Assembly: GCA_012932865.1 (NCBI GenBank)
Contig: SAXG01000006.1
Coordinates: 1,054,001-1,118,000, forward strand
Reading direction: 5' to 3'
Origin: Amylostereum areolatum
Lineage: Eukaryota; Basidiomycota; Agaricomycetes; Russulales; Stereaceae
Length of the DNA: 64,000 bases
Made by a program: the position numbers and the translations under genes. The notes below the pieces were generated by a model, which was not told where the DNA came from, ran no database searches, and saw only the letters and a list, made by a program, of their open reading frames with translations. Of the stretch, positions 25,820 to 36,301 are shown piece by piece (position 1 is the stretch's first letter; every line of letters begins with the position of its first letter).

Positions 25820-28203
25820 ATGCACTCCTCCACTCCTTCGCTCCCACCACCTCCAAATGATGGCACCCCAGGTAGGGCGACAATACCATTGCCGCGGCCT
25901 TCTAAGCTCTCTCGCTGGCTTATTCCTTTGTAGGTTCTACCCTCGTTGCCCCGGCGCTTCGGAAAGCCAGACTTGATTCAACACGTGTTTCGTTGAACGG
26001 GCGTAGATCCGGTCGTTTGAAATCGCTTCCTTCTATGCCACTGGACATTTTAGTCGAGGTGAGTTCTTTAGTGTGGAGCCCGATCCACGCGCGTTTGTGT
26101 GTCTGTGCTAACCTTGAATAATAGGTATTCTTGCACTCGTCTCCCCAAGATCTCCATCGCATCGCCCGCACCACGAAAGCTTTCCGTCGCCTTCTTATGT
26201 CTCGTCAATTCCGGTTTATATGGGTAAATGCCCTCCGACAAGAAGACGGTATTCCGCCGTGCCCCGAAGACACTGCAGAACCGGCTTGGGCTTGGTTACT
26301 CTTTGGGGAAAGGGTTTGCAATGTGAGTTCTTTCGTCGATTTCTCCACCCCCCTGTTCACGTTCATCGTCAACGCCGGCCATTTAACAAGGCCTGCAATG
26401 CGAAGGCCAAAGTAAGTCGTATCTTTGAAGTCCGTCAACGCTTGTGTGCCACTTGCCTCAAAGACCGGTGAGTCTTGTTCGGCCAATTTTCTGTGGCTGA
26501 CCCGACGTAATCAGCCTCGTGGACTACGGCCACACGATGGCCTCATCGGTTGCTACTCTGATGGGAATACAGCTATACGAACTAGATACTTATATACCTC
26601 AAATCAGCTCCAGTAAGATCGTCTATGATACAGACCTACGTATGGAGCAGTCAACTGATACGGCGACTTTCCTTCATGGTAGGTGGAACCACTTGGTCGG
26701 TATTCGGTTGGTCGAGGAAGGATGTCGAGGACACTTTCCATGAGCTTCAAGACCTCCGTTTGAAATGTGTCAGTGATAACGAATGGCCTCAAACCCTGAG
26801 TGACTTCAAAGCACGCATGCGAGATACCTCGACACTAAGGAAAGACGTAAGTACACCTTCTTGTGTTGGTCCCACCTAATTGACCTTCGTCCCTAGCATG
26901 CGAAAGCCTGCATGGAATGGGTCGAACATTGTCGAAGGCAACGTCAAGAAGAGTTGGACAACCTCAAAGAAACCAGGAAGCAACTGTGCGTGCTCCATTC
27001 CAGTGGCAATGATTATTCATTCATTACAATTCGTGTCTATCCAGGATGTGTGACCGTCTTGCTGAGCTCGGATATGATCCACAAGACATAAGAACTATAT
27101 CTACGCAAACCGAATTCAAAACCGGTAGGCTGTTGACGGAGAAAAGTAATGTCATCCCGCGTATATGGAATAAATCCAATTAATTTCCCGTACAGTCTGG
27201 CTTCGTTTGCTCCCCTCTTTGACCTCTGATCTGGCTTCGGTACGCGATGGTCGACTTGAGCGGGAGCGTAGCAGTCGTCGCTACTCACGGGAATCTGCCA
27301 TTTCGATTGCATATCGGGAATTCCAGAAGAAGATTCCGTCCAAGTTTGTCTCATTGATGCCTTCTGAAGCTGAGATGTACGCGTTAGGCCCCATCGCGGC
27401 CTTCGTCGAGCAAGACGTTGAGGCACCGTCCGAACTTAATGCCACGACGAGAACCTTGGTCCTTCAGGCGCGCCCGACCATTGATACTTGGATCCGCAAG
27501 AGGATACAAGCGATTCTTCTCTCTATTCCCGCCGACCGAATCATGCCATTTAACGTTGTGATACCGTCTTCTTCCCCGACCGCCCGGTCTTTATACCGAC
27601 TCGACCTTGCGACGAATGTGGCGGTATGCAATCGATGCTCTCCTCGGGAGCCCAACCAGCCCATGCTGTTTGGTCTTGAGCAACTAACGCATCACTGCGT
27701 CGGACACAAGTGGTCCCTTCCCGATGTTGGTCACGTTTCCCATCCCAGCCAGTTGGTTGAGAAGCTCGTCGATTTGTTCGCGATGGACGTGCAGCTCACC
27801 ATGTGCCAATCATTGGACGACATGGATCATCGCTTCGTTTGCGAAGAGTGCCACAGCAAGCCGTGCGGCGTGTATTCATGGTCGTGCGAGTGTATGATGA
27901 CCTGGAAGGACTTGGTGAGCAGCTTCTTCTTAGGAACTTTGATATGTCGTTTGACTTGGGCACCGTCCTCAGATAAGGCACTATGTTGAAACACACTCGC
28001 CCGATCTTTCTCGCGTTCCATACGCAGAAACTCGGTGGAGGGTCCGCGAGATCGGCCAGGAAGGGTATCGGAGAATGCATCCTTTGGCCCCTGATTCACG
28101 ACACCTCATGGAATCAGTCCGAGGCAAGTTATTTTGCACCCACTTTCATTCTGTGGTCTTTGTCTCGGATTCAGTGCTTCATCTGGACTCCTCTAATGGG
28201 TGA
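25820..28203 (+). CDS. F-box/cysteine-rich family protein, paralogue D
   Basis: Leader MHSSTPSLPPPPNDG, basic stretch, then the F-box MPLDILVE / VFLHSSPQDLHRIARTTKAF with the family intron. Next come WVNALRQEDGIPPCPEDTAE, which matches paralogue C closely, a CATC pair (~26455), YIPQI, GWSRKDVEDTFHELQDLR, helical charged sequence, WIRKRIQAILLSIP, CNRC, LTHHC and RFVCEEC (~27840). The last exon has IRHYVETH and YRRMHPLAPDS, a degenerate form of the family's WRLL...HPLATV ending. The stop is at 28201-28203. Start ATG 25820 is supported by an in-frame first intron and a TATA box 57 bases upstream. It diverges from VPS4. SCF adaptor activity is inferred. Confidence 0.75.
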
Positions 28204-28650
28204 CGCCACCTAATGGAAGCTGTTTAGTAGCCACTTACAGCGTTGATAACATGGTCAATTCTATGCGATATTGATCCTTCCCTATGTGATGTAATAGCAA
28301 TCAATGACCATTTCGTATGCTCTGCCTGCAGACTTGTTTCGAGCTTTTGATCTCTGTGAGTGTCGAGTCCGTCGAGCTTTGAAGTGAAGGGGGCACCGCC
28401 AAATGATGGCAGTTGCCGATTCGCGCGTGCGACTCGCCGTGCGAGACGTTGCCGTAAGATGTGTGGCGCCCACACGTTCACGTCCAAACACCCAATTGAC
28501 AAACACTCTCCGCAAAGAAACCGCCAAAGTCAAACTCTATATATACTCGCCAAACGCTGATCACAAAATGGCTTATTTTCGCCCCCGTTCTCTTCCCCTG
28601 GATGTCCTATACAGATGCTCATTGTCACGCATCGGGAACTACACTTGCAT
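28204..28650. promoter_or_regulatory. Upstream region of F-box gene E with TATA block
   Basis: No gene is seen. TATATA (28538-28543) precedes CAAAATGG (ATG 28568-28570) by about 20 bases, as at 244-273 and 3114-3143. The ATG at 28568 opens only 34 codons, with MAYFRPRSLPLDVLY, which itself looks F-box-like. Confidence 0.4.
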
Positions 28651-30171
28651 ATGCTGGACGACCGAACAGTGACCCCGGGCCTCACCGAAGACCGCTCTTC
28701 ACCAACCGAGACGAGTTCAGAGGGCGACGACGCGTTAGACGCGGTTCAATGTGCGCTCGCCCGTGCTGTATGATCGTGTGCATATGATAACTCTGTCGAC
28801 CCACCATGGCGTAGATGTGGTTCCTTCCGCGACGTTGCTAGATGTCCAGGGTGACGGCGCCTCACCATCTCCATGCTTGCCAAAACAGAAAGTTGTTGCG
28901 CTGGACCCTCCACGTCCCGCGCCGTTCTTTCAGAAGAAACTGCCCATTGACGCAAAAGCATCCCACAAACCTGCTGCATGCACGTTCCTCTCACTACCGT
29001 TGTGCATTCTTTTTGAGGTGAATTTTCATTGATGGCGTTTCTTAATTTATGATTCGCTTGGCGATTGACGGTGGCATGCTTTAGATACTTCGCCGTTTCG
29101 CGCCCTGCGACCTTGTCCACCTCACACAAGTCAACCAGAAGCTTCGGCATCTGCTTTTGTCACTTCGGTCGTCTCTTCTTTGGAGGAACGCGTTATGCAT
29201 TGACAGCCTGGAATCTGGCAAGAAGCTTAGCATCACTCGAAAACGTTGCGCCAGCCGTTGCTTTCAAGCGGAAACCGTTATCCGAAGTGTGTACGAAGAA
29301 GTGTTGGCCACGTTTCCCGCGAGGATGTCAATCTTCATGCCGCACATCCAAGATATCATACATCTCTCTGTCCTACAAGGCGTGGTTTTCGACGGCGTAG
29401 ATGGGCGAGCTCGCGCGCGGGTCAAGGCTTCTATCTTGTCTAGTTTGCCGGCTATACGCGCATGGTTTCGTGATCGGAGGGACACGCTTTTGCTTTCCTT
29501 GCCGGACGCGTGGGTTATATCTTCACCTATCCTCTCTCCCTTCCACACCGCATTCGACGCGAAGGTTTCTGTCTTCGACCTGTGCAGCTCCCTTCAAGTC
29601 GAACGGTTTGACCTCGCGATCAACGTTGGTTATTGCGTTGCGACCCAAAGCGCGCGAGGAGATTGTGGAGAAATATTGTTTGGGCGACAGATGTTTGCGC
29701 ACAGGTGTTCGAGCGCATGTCGATGGCCCCTGCCCCGCGTGCAGCCCTTTTATCGCGCGAGTGGATTCGTGAGGGTGTTGCTGGTCATGTTGGGACTAGA
29801 CGTGGAGAAAACTACGGGGGAGATGATGGATATGGCGAATGGGAGGTTCGTGTGTATGGACTGCGCGGAGGAAAACGGGAGGGGAAGACGAGAGCGGCCT
29901 TGGAGAGACATTGTGGGGTTTCAATCGTTGGCTTGACGTTGACGCCTTTTGGCTGATTAAGCGAGTTTAGGTGGAGCACTGCGTCAAAGCGCACGCTCTC
30001 TGGTCGGAGGGGAAAAGGCCATGGAGGTTGCTCGAGGGTGGTGAGAAGGATTATGTCGAACGACACCCCCTTGCAACGGTGGCCGATGCGCGCTGGGGCT
30101 CTTGCGGCCGTTCCGCCCACGCGAAATCCCCGCCTGAACACACTCTCCACTATCTAACTACGCAGGAGTAA
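28651..30171 (+). CDS. F-box/cysteine-rich family protein, paralogue E (short form)
   Basis: Leader MLDDRTVTPGLTEDRSSP with acidic residues, then the F-box LSLPLCILFE / ILRRFAPCDLVHLTQVNQKL split by the family intron (29020-29085). The C-terminal half follows almost at once: FRDRRDTLLLSLP, FDLAINVGYCVATQS, FAHRCSS, and RFVCMDC (~29850). The last exon has VEHCVKAH, PWRLLEGGEKDYVERHPLATV and WGSCG. The central CxxC, FLPC block and coiled-coil region present in A-D are missing, so this is a natural short form. ATG 28651 lies 108 bases after the TATA box; ATG 28568 is an alternative but does not connect in a clear phase. The first intron donor (~28765) is weak. The stop TAA is at 30169-30171. Confidence 0.72.
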
Positions 30172-30821
30172 GTTACTGTAACTCTGATATTTCGTCGACT
30201 GACTCTTGGGGTTGACATTGTGGTCTAACTCCAGCCATCCCCTAGTACATCTCTTCCGGGACGGTACACGCAGGCGCTCTACCTCATGCTCTGAGCACAT
30301 CTAGGCAAATCATATCCATCCGCTGATATATGCTATATCTAGTATGGACTTTTATTTGACGACCGATATGTACACGCAGGCAGCTACAAGTATTATAGAC
30401 AACACATCATTCGAACTCGTCACAAGGCGCATGTCTACCTCGCCAACCTCGAAGCCTGAGGCCTGCCACTGGTGACGGTATCAATCGTGCATTCTGGCGT
30501 TCTCTGGTTCCTCTGTCCGAGAGGTAATCCAAGCGAGGCCCCGCCCATGATGCATGATGCATGATACTTAGGTCGCCCAAATTTGCCATACAATCAAAAT
30601 GCTTGCTGCAGCTGTCGGGTGCACTGTAAGAGAAGAGTTCGCACGACGGCCGATGTGCTGGAGTGATCTAAGGAGGAAATTACTCCTTCAACCAACGGAA
30701 ACTGTGATGCTGGTAAGCAGTAAAGATACAGCATTCGAAATCTGCCCACTTACGAGTCCTGGAAAGTTCGTTTCCATAGTCCACTCCTAAACCGACAGAT
30801 CGCAGTTCACAGGAGAATACC
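30172..30821. other. Intergenic region, no gene recognised
   Basis: 650 bases between convergent genes E and VPS72. It includes a small direct repeat (ATGATGCATGATGCATGAT near 30547). No coding or RNA feature is evident. Confidence 0.45.
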
Positions 30822-32350
30822 CTACGAGACGTCCATCGCAACCTCTTTATCCTTCTTCGCACGTTTTTTGCCTTTGTCAGGCGCAGATGCTGCAGGGACG
30901 GGTACAGGCTCGAATTCATTGGTGATATAGCATCCGAGTGTCGGGCTCCAAATGTATTCGTGGTTCAGGATCTTGGTGATTGTGCGGAATGCGGCAGGTG
31001 TCGCGTAAGGGACACCTGAGCGTGGGTCGAGGTAGCGCGCTGGGAGACCGGTGATAGGGCATACTTGAATGGGACGGGCTGGTGTTTTGTGAATTATGAG
31101 TGCCGATGTCGAGGGACGGAGAACAGGTACACGTACAGAGAGGACGGTTCTTGGTCCCATACACCTTCAGTTCGTCCCATTTGACATGGTCGCCGAAAAG
31201 GGCTGACATGGTATCCATGTAGCCAGGCTTGCGCGCGTCGTCGCCTTGCGAGGCTTCGTGAATGACGTAGTTTCGTGTCACTGTTTCTTTTTTGGGAGGC
31301 GGTGGATCTATAGGAGGTATACTTGAAGCATGAAGGGGGTCGATGGATGGCGGAGGAACGAGGCCCGAAATGGGAGCATTCATGGACCATGAAAAAACTA
31401 GAGACATGAATATGCATGAATTAGGGGAGCAGCAAGACTTACAAGTAGAACCGGCGGAGGATTGAGGAGCGACTGAGTTGGAGATTTCTGGGGCACGCGC
31501 GGGGACGGGGACTGATGGCTGCTTTGTTGGGGACGGTGGCGGGTCGATTGGGATCGTCACTTCCTCTCGTCGACTAATCCACCGAACAAGGGGGCCTTCT
31601 ACAGCAGTGCGTACAACGTGCGCGCGCTTCCTTCGCTCCTCCTCGTTCATGAGGTAGTCTCGATGTTCGACAATGTTATCTTCTTCCATATCGAGCGCGC
31701 GCGCGATCAACTCATCCTGTGTGGGCGCACGTGTTTTGATCTTGGTTTTCTTCGGCAAGGTTGACTATTTGTAGCAAAGGTCAAGATGCAGACGGAGTTA
31801 AGTAAGAAGCAATAGACACACCTTCTTTACCTCCTCCTTCATCCGCGTGATCGTTGCGCTCCGCGCAAGAACGGTGTGTGAGCGGCCACTTTGCCGTTTG
31901 GCGGTAGAGATGACCTCGCCTGTTGAGGAATCGATGCCGAGAGAGACACGTCGTTTCTTTTTATCTTTATCTGGGGCGGGAACATATGCTTCGGGGTTAA
32001 AAGTGACGCGTTGGCGTACGGCAGCGGCAGCGGTGGCCTTTTCGACGCGTGTACGAGCGGTCTGAGGGAGGGTGTGAGGACGACGGACTAGGAGATGTGC
32101 CAGGAAACTACCTTGCGCTGAGTCCGTTCTTCTTCCTGAACAACTTTGTCGGTCTCGAGGGCAGGTTGCGCGGCCTCGTCGTCCGTACTTTCGAAGTCGG
32201 ATCCGAAAACATCCTCCTCGTCTTTGGGATGGTTAGAAGGAGAAAGTCTGGGGCAGATAGTCACATGCCATTTTCCACAAAGAAGTCGTTATCTTCTTCT
32301 AGCTCTGCAGCTTCATCTTCGAGGGCAATTTCTGCGAGCACGGCTTCCAT
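30822..32350 (-). CDS. VPS72: Vps72/YL1 (Swc2), SWR1 chromatin-remodelling subunit
   Basis: YL1 family protein that binds the H2A.Z-H2B dimer and belongs to the SWR1 complex that loads H2A.Z into chromatin. The N-terminal acidic segment (EEDNDFFVEN, DEEDVFGSDFESTDDEA) and following basic KDKKKRRVS region match the YL1 histone-binding half. The C-terminal YL1_C domain is clear: RPIQVCPITGLPARYLDPRS, GVPYATPAAFRTI, and a Lys-rich tail. Coding exons are joined at introns near 32090, 31770, 31420 and 31130. The first intron (32222-32268) needs a GC donor to keep the acidic frame. Start ATG 32348-32350 begins MEAVLAEIALEDEAAELE. It diverges from mL61 with 284 bases between. Nuclear location is expected. 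Confidence 0.93.
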
Positions 32351-32634
32351 CCTTGAAAGTGTGTTAGCGCGAGATGGGAGCAAGAGTCCAATGCACACCT
32401 ATTCCCGGCGGTACTCCGTCTGGAACGACGGGACACGAGCGAGTCTCCATTATCCATGGCGTAGCGGGGTACTATGGGGATATGGAGGTCAAATGGAGGC
32501 GGTGTGTAGTCGATGAATGTGAAGCGTAGTAGTGGCGGCTCGACCAAGGCGACGGCTTTCGATCCTAACAGACATAAACAACGCCATCCTCCGACGCGTT
32601 TCCGTCCGCCGTGTTTTGCGACGAAGTACGCATC

Positions 32635-33253
32635 ATGCCGCGCAAGGTCAAGGTCCTCCCGGGGCCCTCGCGTCTGTCGGGCATTATGGCCAATCTTACG
32701 AGGGCTCCTCGACCTCACCTCGTAGGGCTGAAGACGCTGAAGCTCACGCTCGCAGCAAAGAACGACCATTTCGGTGCCAGGTACGTCGCGTGTGTGCGGA
32801 CGGAAATGCAAGTACTCATGCATGTGGTACGGGCATCTAGACATTTCCTGAAGGATGACATGCCGAGAATTCGCTATGCGAATCCAAAGCTGAACATTGA
32901 GGTGAATAAGAAGCCGAAGACGAAGGAGGAGACGTGGAAGCCGGAGCTCGTGCTCGAGTACAGTGCGTGTCGGCCTCTCTCATTTCGTCCCGTTTACTCA
33001 CATTGTCCGTATTTTCGTTGCGCTTTTAGATGATGGCAGGACGAAAACGATTGATTTACATGAACAGTGGTCGACGGACATCTTTCAGCGTGTAATGGAC
33101 GCCGCCGGAGGAACGTCTTGGACACGCTGGAAGACGGAACGCGAGGCGGCGGGCCTTCCTCTCCTTGACGCACCTACTCCCCGTGCACGTGCCCAGCCTC
33201 AGCCTCCTACTCCCAACAAGCAGAAAAGCGGGGCGGCAGCGGTACTACCATAG
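32635..33253 (+). CDS. Mitochondrial ribosomal protein, L51/S25/CI-B8 domain (mL61/MRP49-like)
   Basis: Small thioredoxin-like fold protein of the L51_S25_CI-B8 group (PF05047), a part of the mitochondrial ribosome. The sequence opens MPRKVKVLPGPSRL, then LKTLKLTLAAKNDHFGAR / HFLKDDMPRIRYANPKLNIE, which is the core of the domain. A C-terminal Pro-rich tail ends in KQKSGAAAVLP. Two introns (near 32781-32842 and 32962-33030) join in frame. The order of motifs fits the fungal MRP49 (mL61) branch best; mL43, mS25 and the complex I subunit B8 share the fold, so the exact orthologue is less certain than the family. Confidence 0.82.
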
Positions 33254-33417
33254 ACCGCGGTTCTACTTTGACTTGCTGTATCATACCTCCCTCACGGACT
33301 AATGGCACTTTCTATAATGTCCCACCTCGGATTCGTGTGTGCAACCTATGTAAGGCCATTACGTTGGCTGACGCACGTTTGGTTTACTACAATACACAAG
33401 TCACAGTACAAACCTCC

Positions 33418-34563
33418 TCAGACGCCAACGGAAAGCCACGATGACAGCGCCACGAGGAAGCCGAACGCAACGATTGCAGCGGCAAGGTCATCTAGCAAGG
33501 TCCCACCCATCTTGAGGTATTTGAGACCATGAATGATTATGGACCGTATAGGGGGTGGGAGATGCGGCAGCGCGAGGGCGAGAAGCATGGGAGGTTGAGT
33601 TGTATCCTGTGGGAGCAAGGTTGGTGAACCGGCTATGTGTGTACGAGAAAAAAACTCACAAGGCCCGTGAATATACGTATCGAATGCAGACCGAGTTCGA
33701 GAGTAACGAATGCCCAGATGAACGGCTAGAAAAGGTATGAATCGCCTGATGAACGTCTTCAGAGCGAAAACGTACCATAACCTGCACACCCCACTTAACT
33801 TCTGGAGGACCGGTGGCAAGAGCACCCCATCTTCTCCAAGGACTTTCGGACTGGATCGACGATGAGGTATTTGCCAAGAAAGCCCGGGGTTCATGCCACA
33901 GCGCGAAATAGGCAACAAGACACCACACAGATATTATATGAAGAAGTGGAAGCAACTTTTGAAGTCTAGTCTTGGGTTTAGGGGATGCCATGGGCATGGA
34001 TGCGCCTTTTCCGAAGTCAAAACCGGAGGGTGCGCCACCTTGAGCTTGGGCGAGGGACATAAGGGCCGCGAAGGGATCTTCAGGCGGTGCAGATGTCGGG
34101 TCATTGGGAGGCGTGGCTGCTGGAAGTGCGCCAGCCGATGGTGAGGGGGCTGCTGCACCACCCATAAGAGCACGAATAAACTGCTGTTGCTGTTCCGGCG
34201 ACCACACTGAGGGGTCGGGCGGTGTACCGCCATCGCGACCTAGCATATCGAAAGGCGAGGAATTAAAGTTGGATGTCGGTCGCGTTTGACGTGACGGGGG
34301 AGTAGGTAGCGAGGATTCCTCTCCGATGAAGTTTTCGAGATTTGTCCTTGGGCCTGTTGGGAGAGGGGGGATCGGAGGGTCTGTATGGCAATTATGAGAA
34401 CGTGACGCCGGAGACAAACTTAGGAAACTGAGCACGCACCATCGGCAGCAAAAGCGGGCGCATCGTCGCCACGAGCGGAGGAGGTGAGACGCGAAAGTCG
34501 GTCAGACCCTCTGCTGAGGATTGCCTTTCTTCTGGCCTCGGCGCGAGCAGTGGCGGAGGACAT
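33418..34563 (-). CDS. GET2: GET complex subunit GET2-like membrane protein
   Basis: Receptor subunit at the ER that, with GET1, takes tail-anchored proteins from GET3 and inserts them. The N-terminus MSSATARAEARRKAILSRG carries the charged arginine-rich helix that contacts GET3 in this family. A long polar linker with PDPSVWSPEQQQQF follows, then three hydrophobic segments: LLPLLHIISVWCLVAYFAL, FIWAFVTLELGLHSIRIF and LDDLAAAIVAFGFLVALS. Introns near 34380-34440, 33720-33780 and 33607-33660 join in phase. The stop is at 33418-33420. It diverges from the ArfGAP gene with only 165 bases between. Confidence 0.87.
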
Positions 34564-34728
34564 GAGCGAGAGGGTGAAGGTGGAAGGTGTACGTGGTCAA
34601 ACGCGAGGTCGGCGCGCGGTGCGCGGCCAAGCGGAAGTGTGAGTCGAGCGGACCGCAGCGGAACTTGAGGCTCTTGCCCTTCACCATCATTCTCTGCCTC
34701 GCTCGTCGCCCCCATCGCGTCCGCCTTC

Positions 34729-36117
34729 ATGTCTAGACAGGACAAAGCCACAACAGAAAAGCATACTCGCCAGCTCAGAGAACTCCTCAAACGGCCCGAG
34801 AACAAGGTCTGCGCCGACTGCAAGCACAACGGTTTGCATCTCTGTCCTTGCTTTTCCTGGTTCCATCTAATCCAACTTTGATGACGCGTAGATCCTCGAT
34901 GGGCCTCCTGGAACTTGTAAGCTGGAAATCTTCTGTGCGAGTTTCACGTCGGCTCATCCAGCGTAGGGGCGTATATCTCTGCATACGTTGCTCAGGAATA
35001 CATCGCGGCATGGGCACACACATCAGCAAGGTCAAGTCCATCGATCTCGATACTTGGACCCCTGAGCAGATGGAGGTCCGCTATTCTCTCGATGTTTTTC
35101 TGCTATAACTCACAGGGACATTCGCAGTCGATCACGAAATGGGGAAACCGTCGGTCGAACCTCTACTGGGAGGCCCACTTGAAGCCCGGCCACATTCCTC
35201 CAGACCAGTCCGTGCCGTCCCCGCACACTCTTCATTTCCCCTGCTAACGACCGCGTAGTAAAATGGAGTCTTTCATCCGTTCCAAGTACGAATCTCGTCG
35301 CTGGGCCATGGACGGCCCTCCCCCCGCCGATCCCTCTGTCCTCGAAGGCGCCGCCGCGCCTGCACCAGAACCCGCGCCTGTCCCTGCACAGGCTCAGCCA
35401 CCACGTGCAGCGGCCGCACCTGCTCGGCGAACTGCCTCTCCTGCACTCACCTCCCCCGTCGCGACTCGCCAACCTCAAGCCCATCAACTCCTCTCCGCTC
35501 AACACGTCCGTACGCAATCTGCTGCACGCGCTGCCCCTACCCGAGCGGCTGTTCCGCCCGCCCCTGCTGCTCCCGCTCCTTCCCCTGCCGCTCCTGCCCC
35601 ACCCCAGAATGATTTGTTCTCTCTCGACTTCCACGCACCTCCCGTTGCACCTGTCGCCGACGCGCCTAAGAAGGACGTCAAGCAGGACATCTTGTCTCTT
35701 TTCTCCACTCCCGCACCCCAGCAGCAGCAGCAGCCGCAAGCATTCGGCGCGTATCAAGCGAGCCCCTCGCCCTGGGGCCAACCCGCTGCGCAAGCTCCCC
35801 CCTTCTCAAATGCGCCGACCAGTGCGCCCAACGCCGCGTGGAATCCCGTTGGATTCAACAACTGGGCTCAGCCCGCCCAGCAGCAGCAGCCGGTCGTTCC
35901 GACTCAAGCGAACATGTGGGGACAGCCCGTGCAAGCCCCTGTCCAGCAGCAGCAGGCGATGTTCAGCACGAATGATATTTGGGCCAGTCCGAGCTCGGGT
36001 GGGGGGAGTGCTGCAGGCTTTGGTGGTGATTTGTTTGGCTCTGCCGCCGCCCCGGCTTCTGCTCCCGCCCAGAAAAAGGATGATGTCTTCGGAGACTTGT
36101 GGGGAGGCTTCAAGTAA
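34729..36117 (+). CDS. Arf GTPase-activating protein (AGE2/SMAP-like)
   Basis: Stimulates GTP hydrolysis by Arf GTPases in vesicle transport at Golgi and endosomes. An N-terminal ArfGAP zinc finger: CADCKHN / [19 protein letters not shown], giving the CX2CX16CX2C pattern; [19 protein letters not shown]; and [11 protein letters not shown]. The catalytic arginine is in IHRGMG. Then [19 protein letters not shown] ends the domain at about residue 150. The C-terminal half is low-complexity Pro/Ala/Gln with short clathrin-adaptor-like pieces (LFSLDFHAP) and ends [12 protein letters not shown]. Introns in the first 550 bases are supported by phase. The single large last exon starts at about 35262. 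Confidence 0.92.
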
Positions 36118-36301
36118 ACTCTTGTTATGGCCTGTGGATGTGTAGATTCATTGCATTGTGTTGTTGTGGAGATATCGAGAGATTATGATACAGCGATGTC
36201 GACCAGGTGTTTACTCCTAACTTGCTACCGCAGGGTCTTACTTTCGTGCCTTACACCTCAAATCACAGCACATCTTTTCTTTGCCCTCTCCTTGTAACCT
36301 T

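Noticed and set aside
35110..35793. A 227 codon glycine/arginine-rich minus-strand ORF
   Set aside because: It is the shadow of the Pro/Ala/Gln-rich region of the ArfGAP; low-complexity DNA keeps several frames open.
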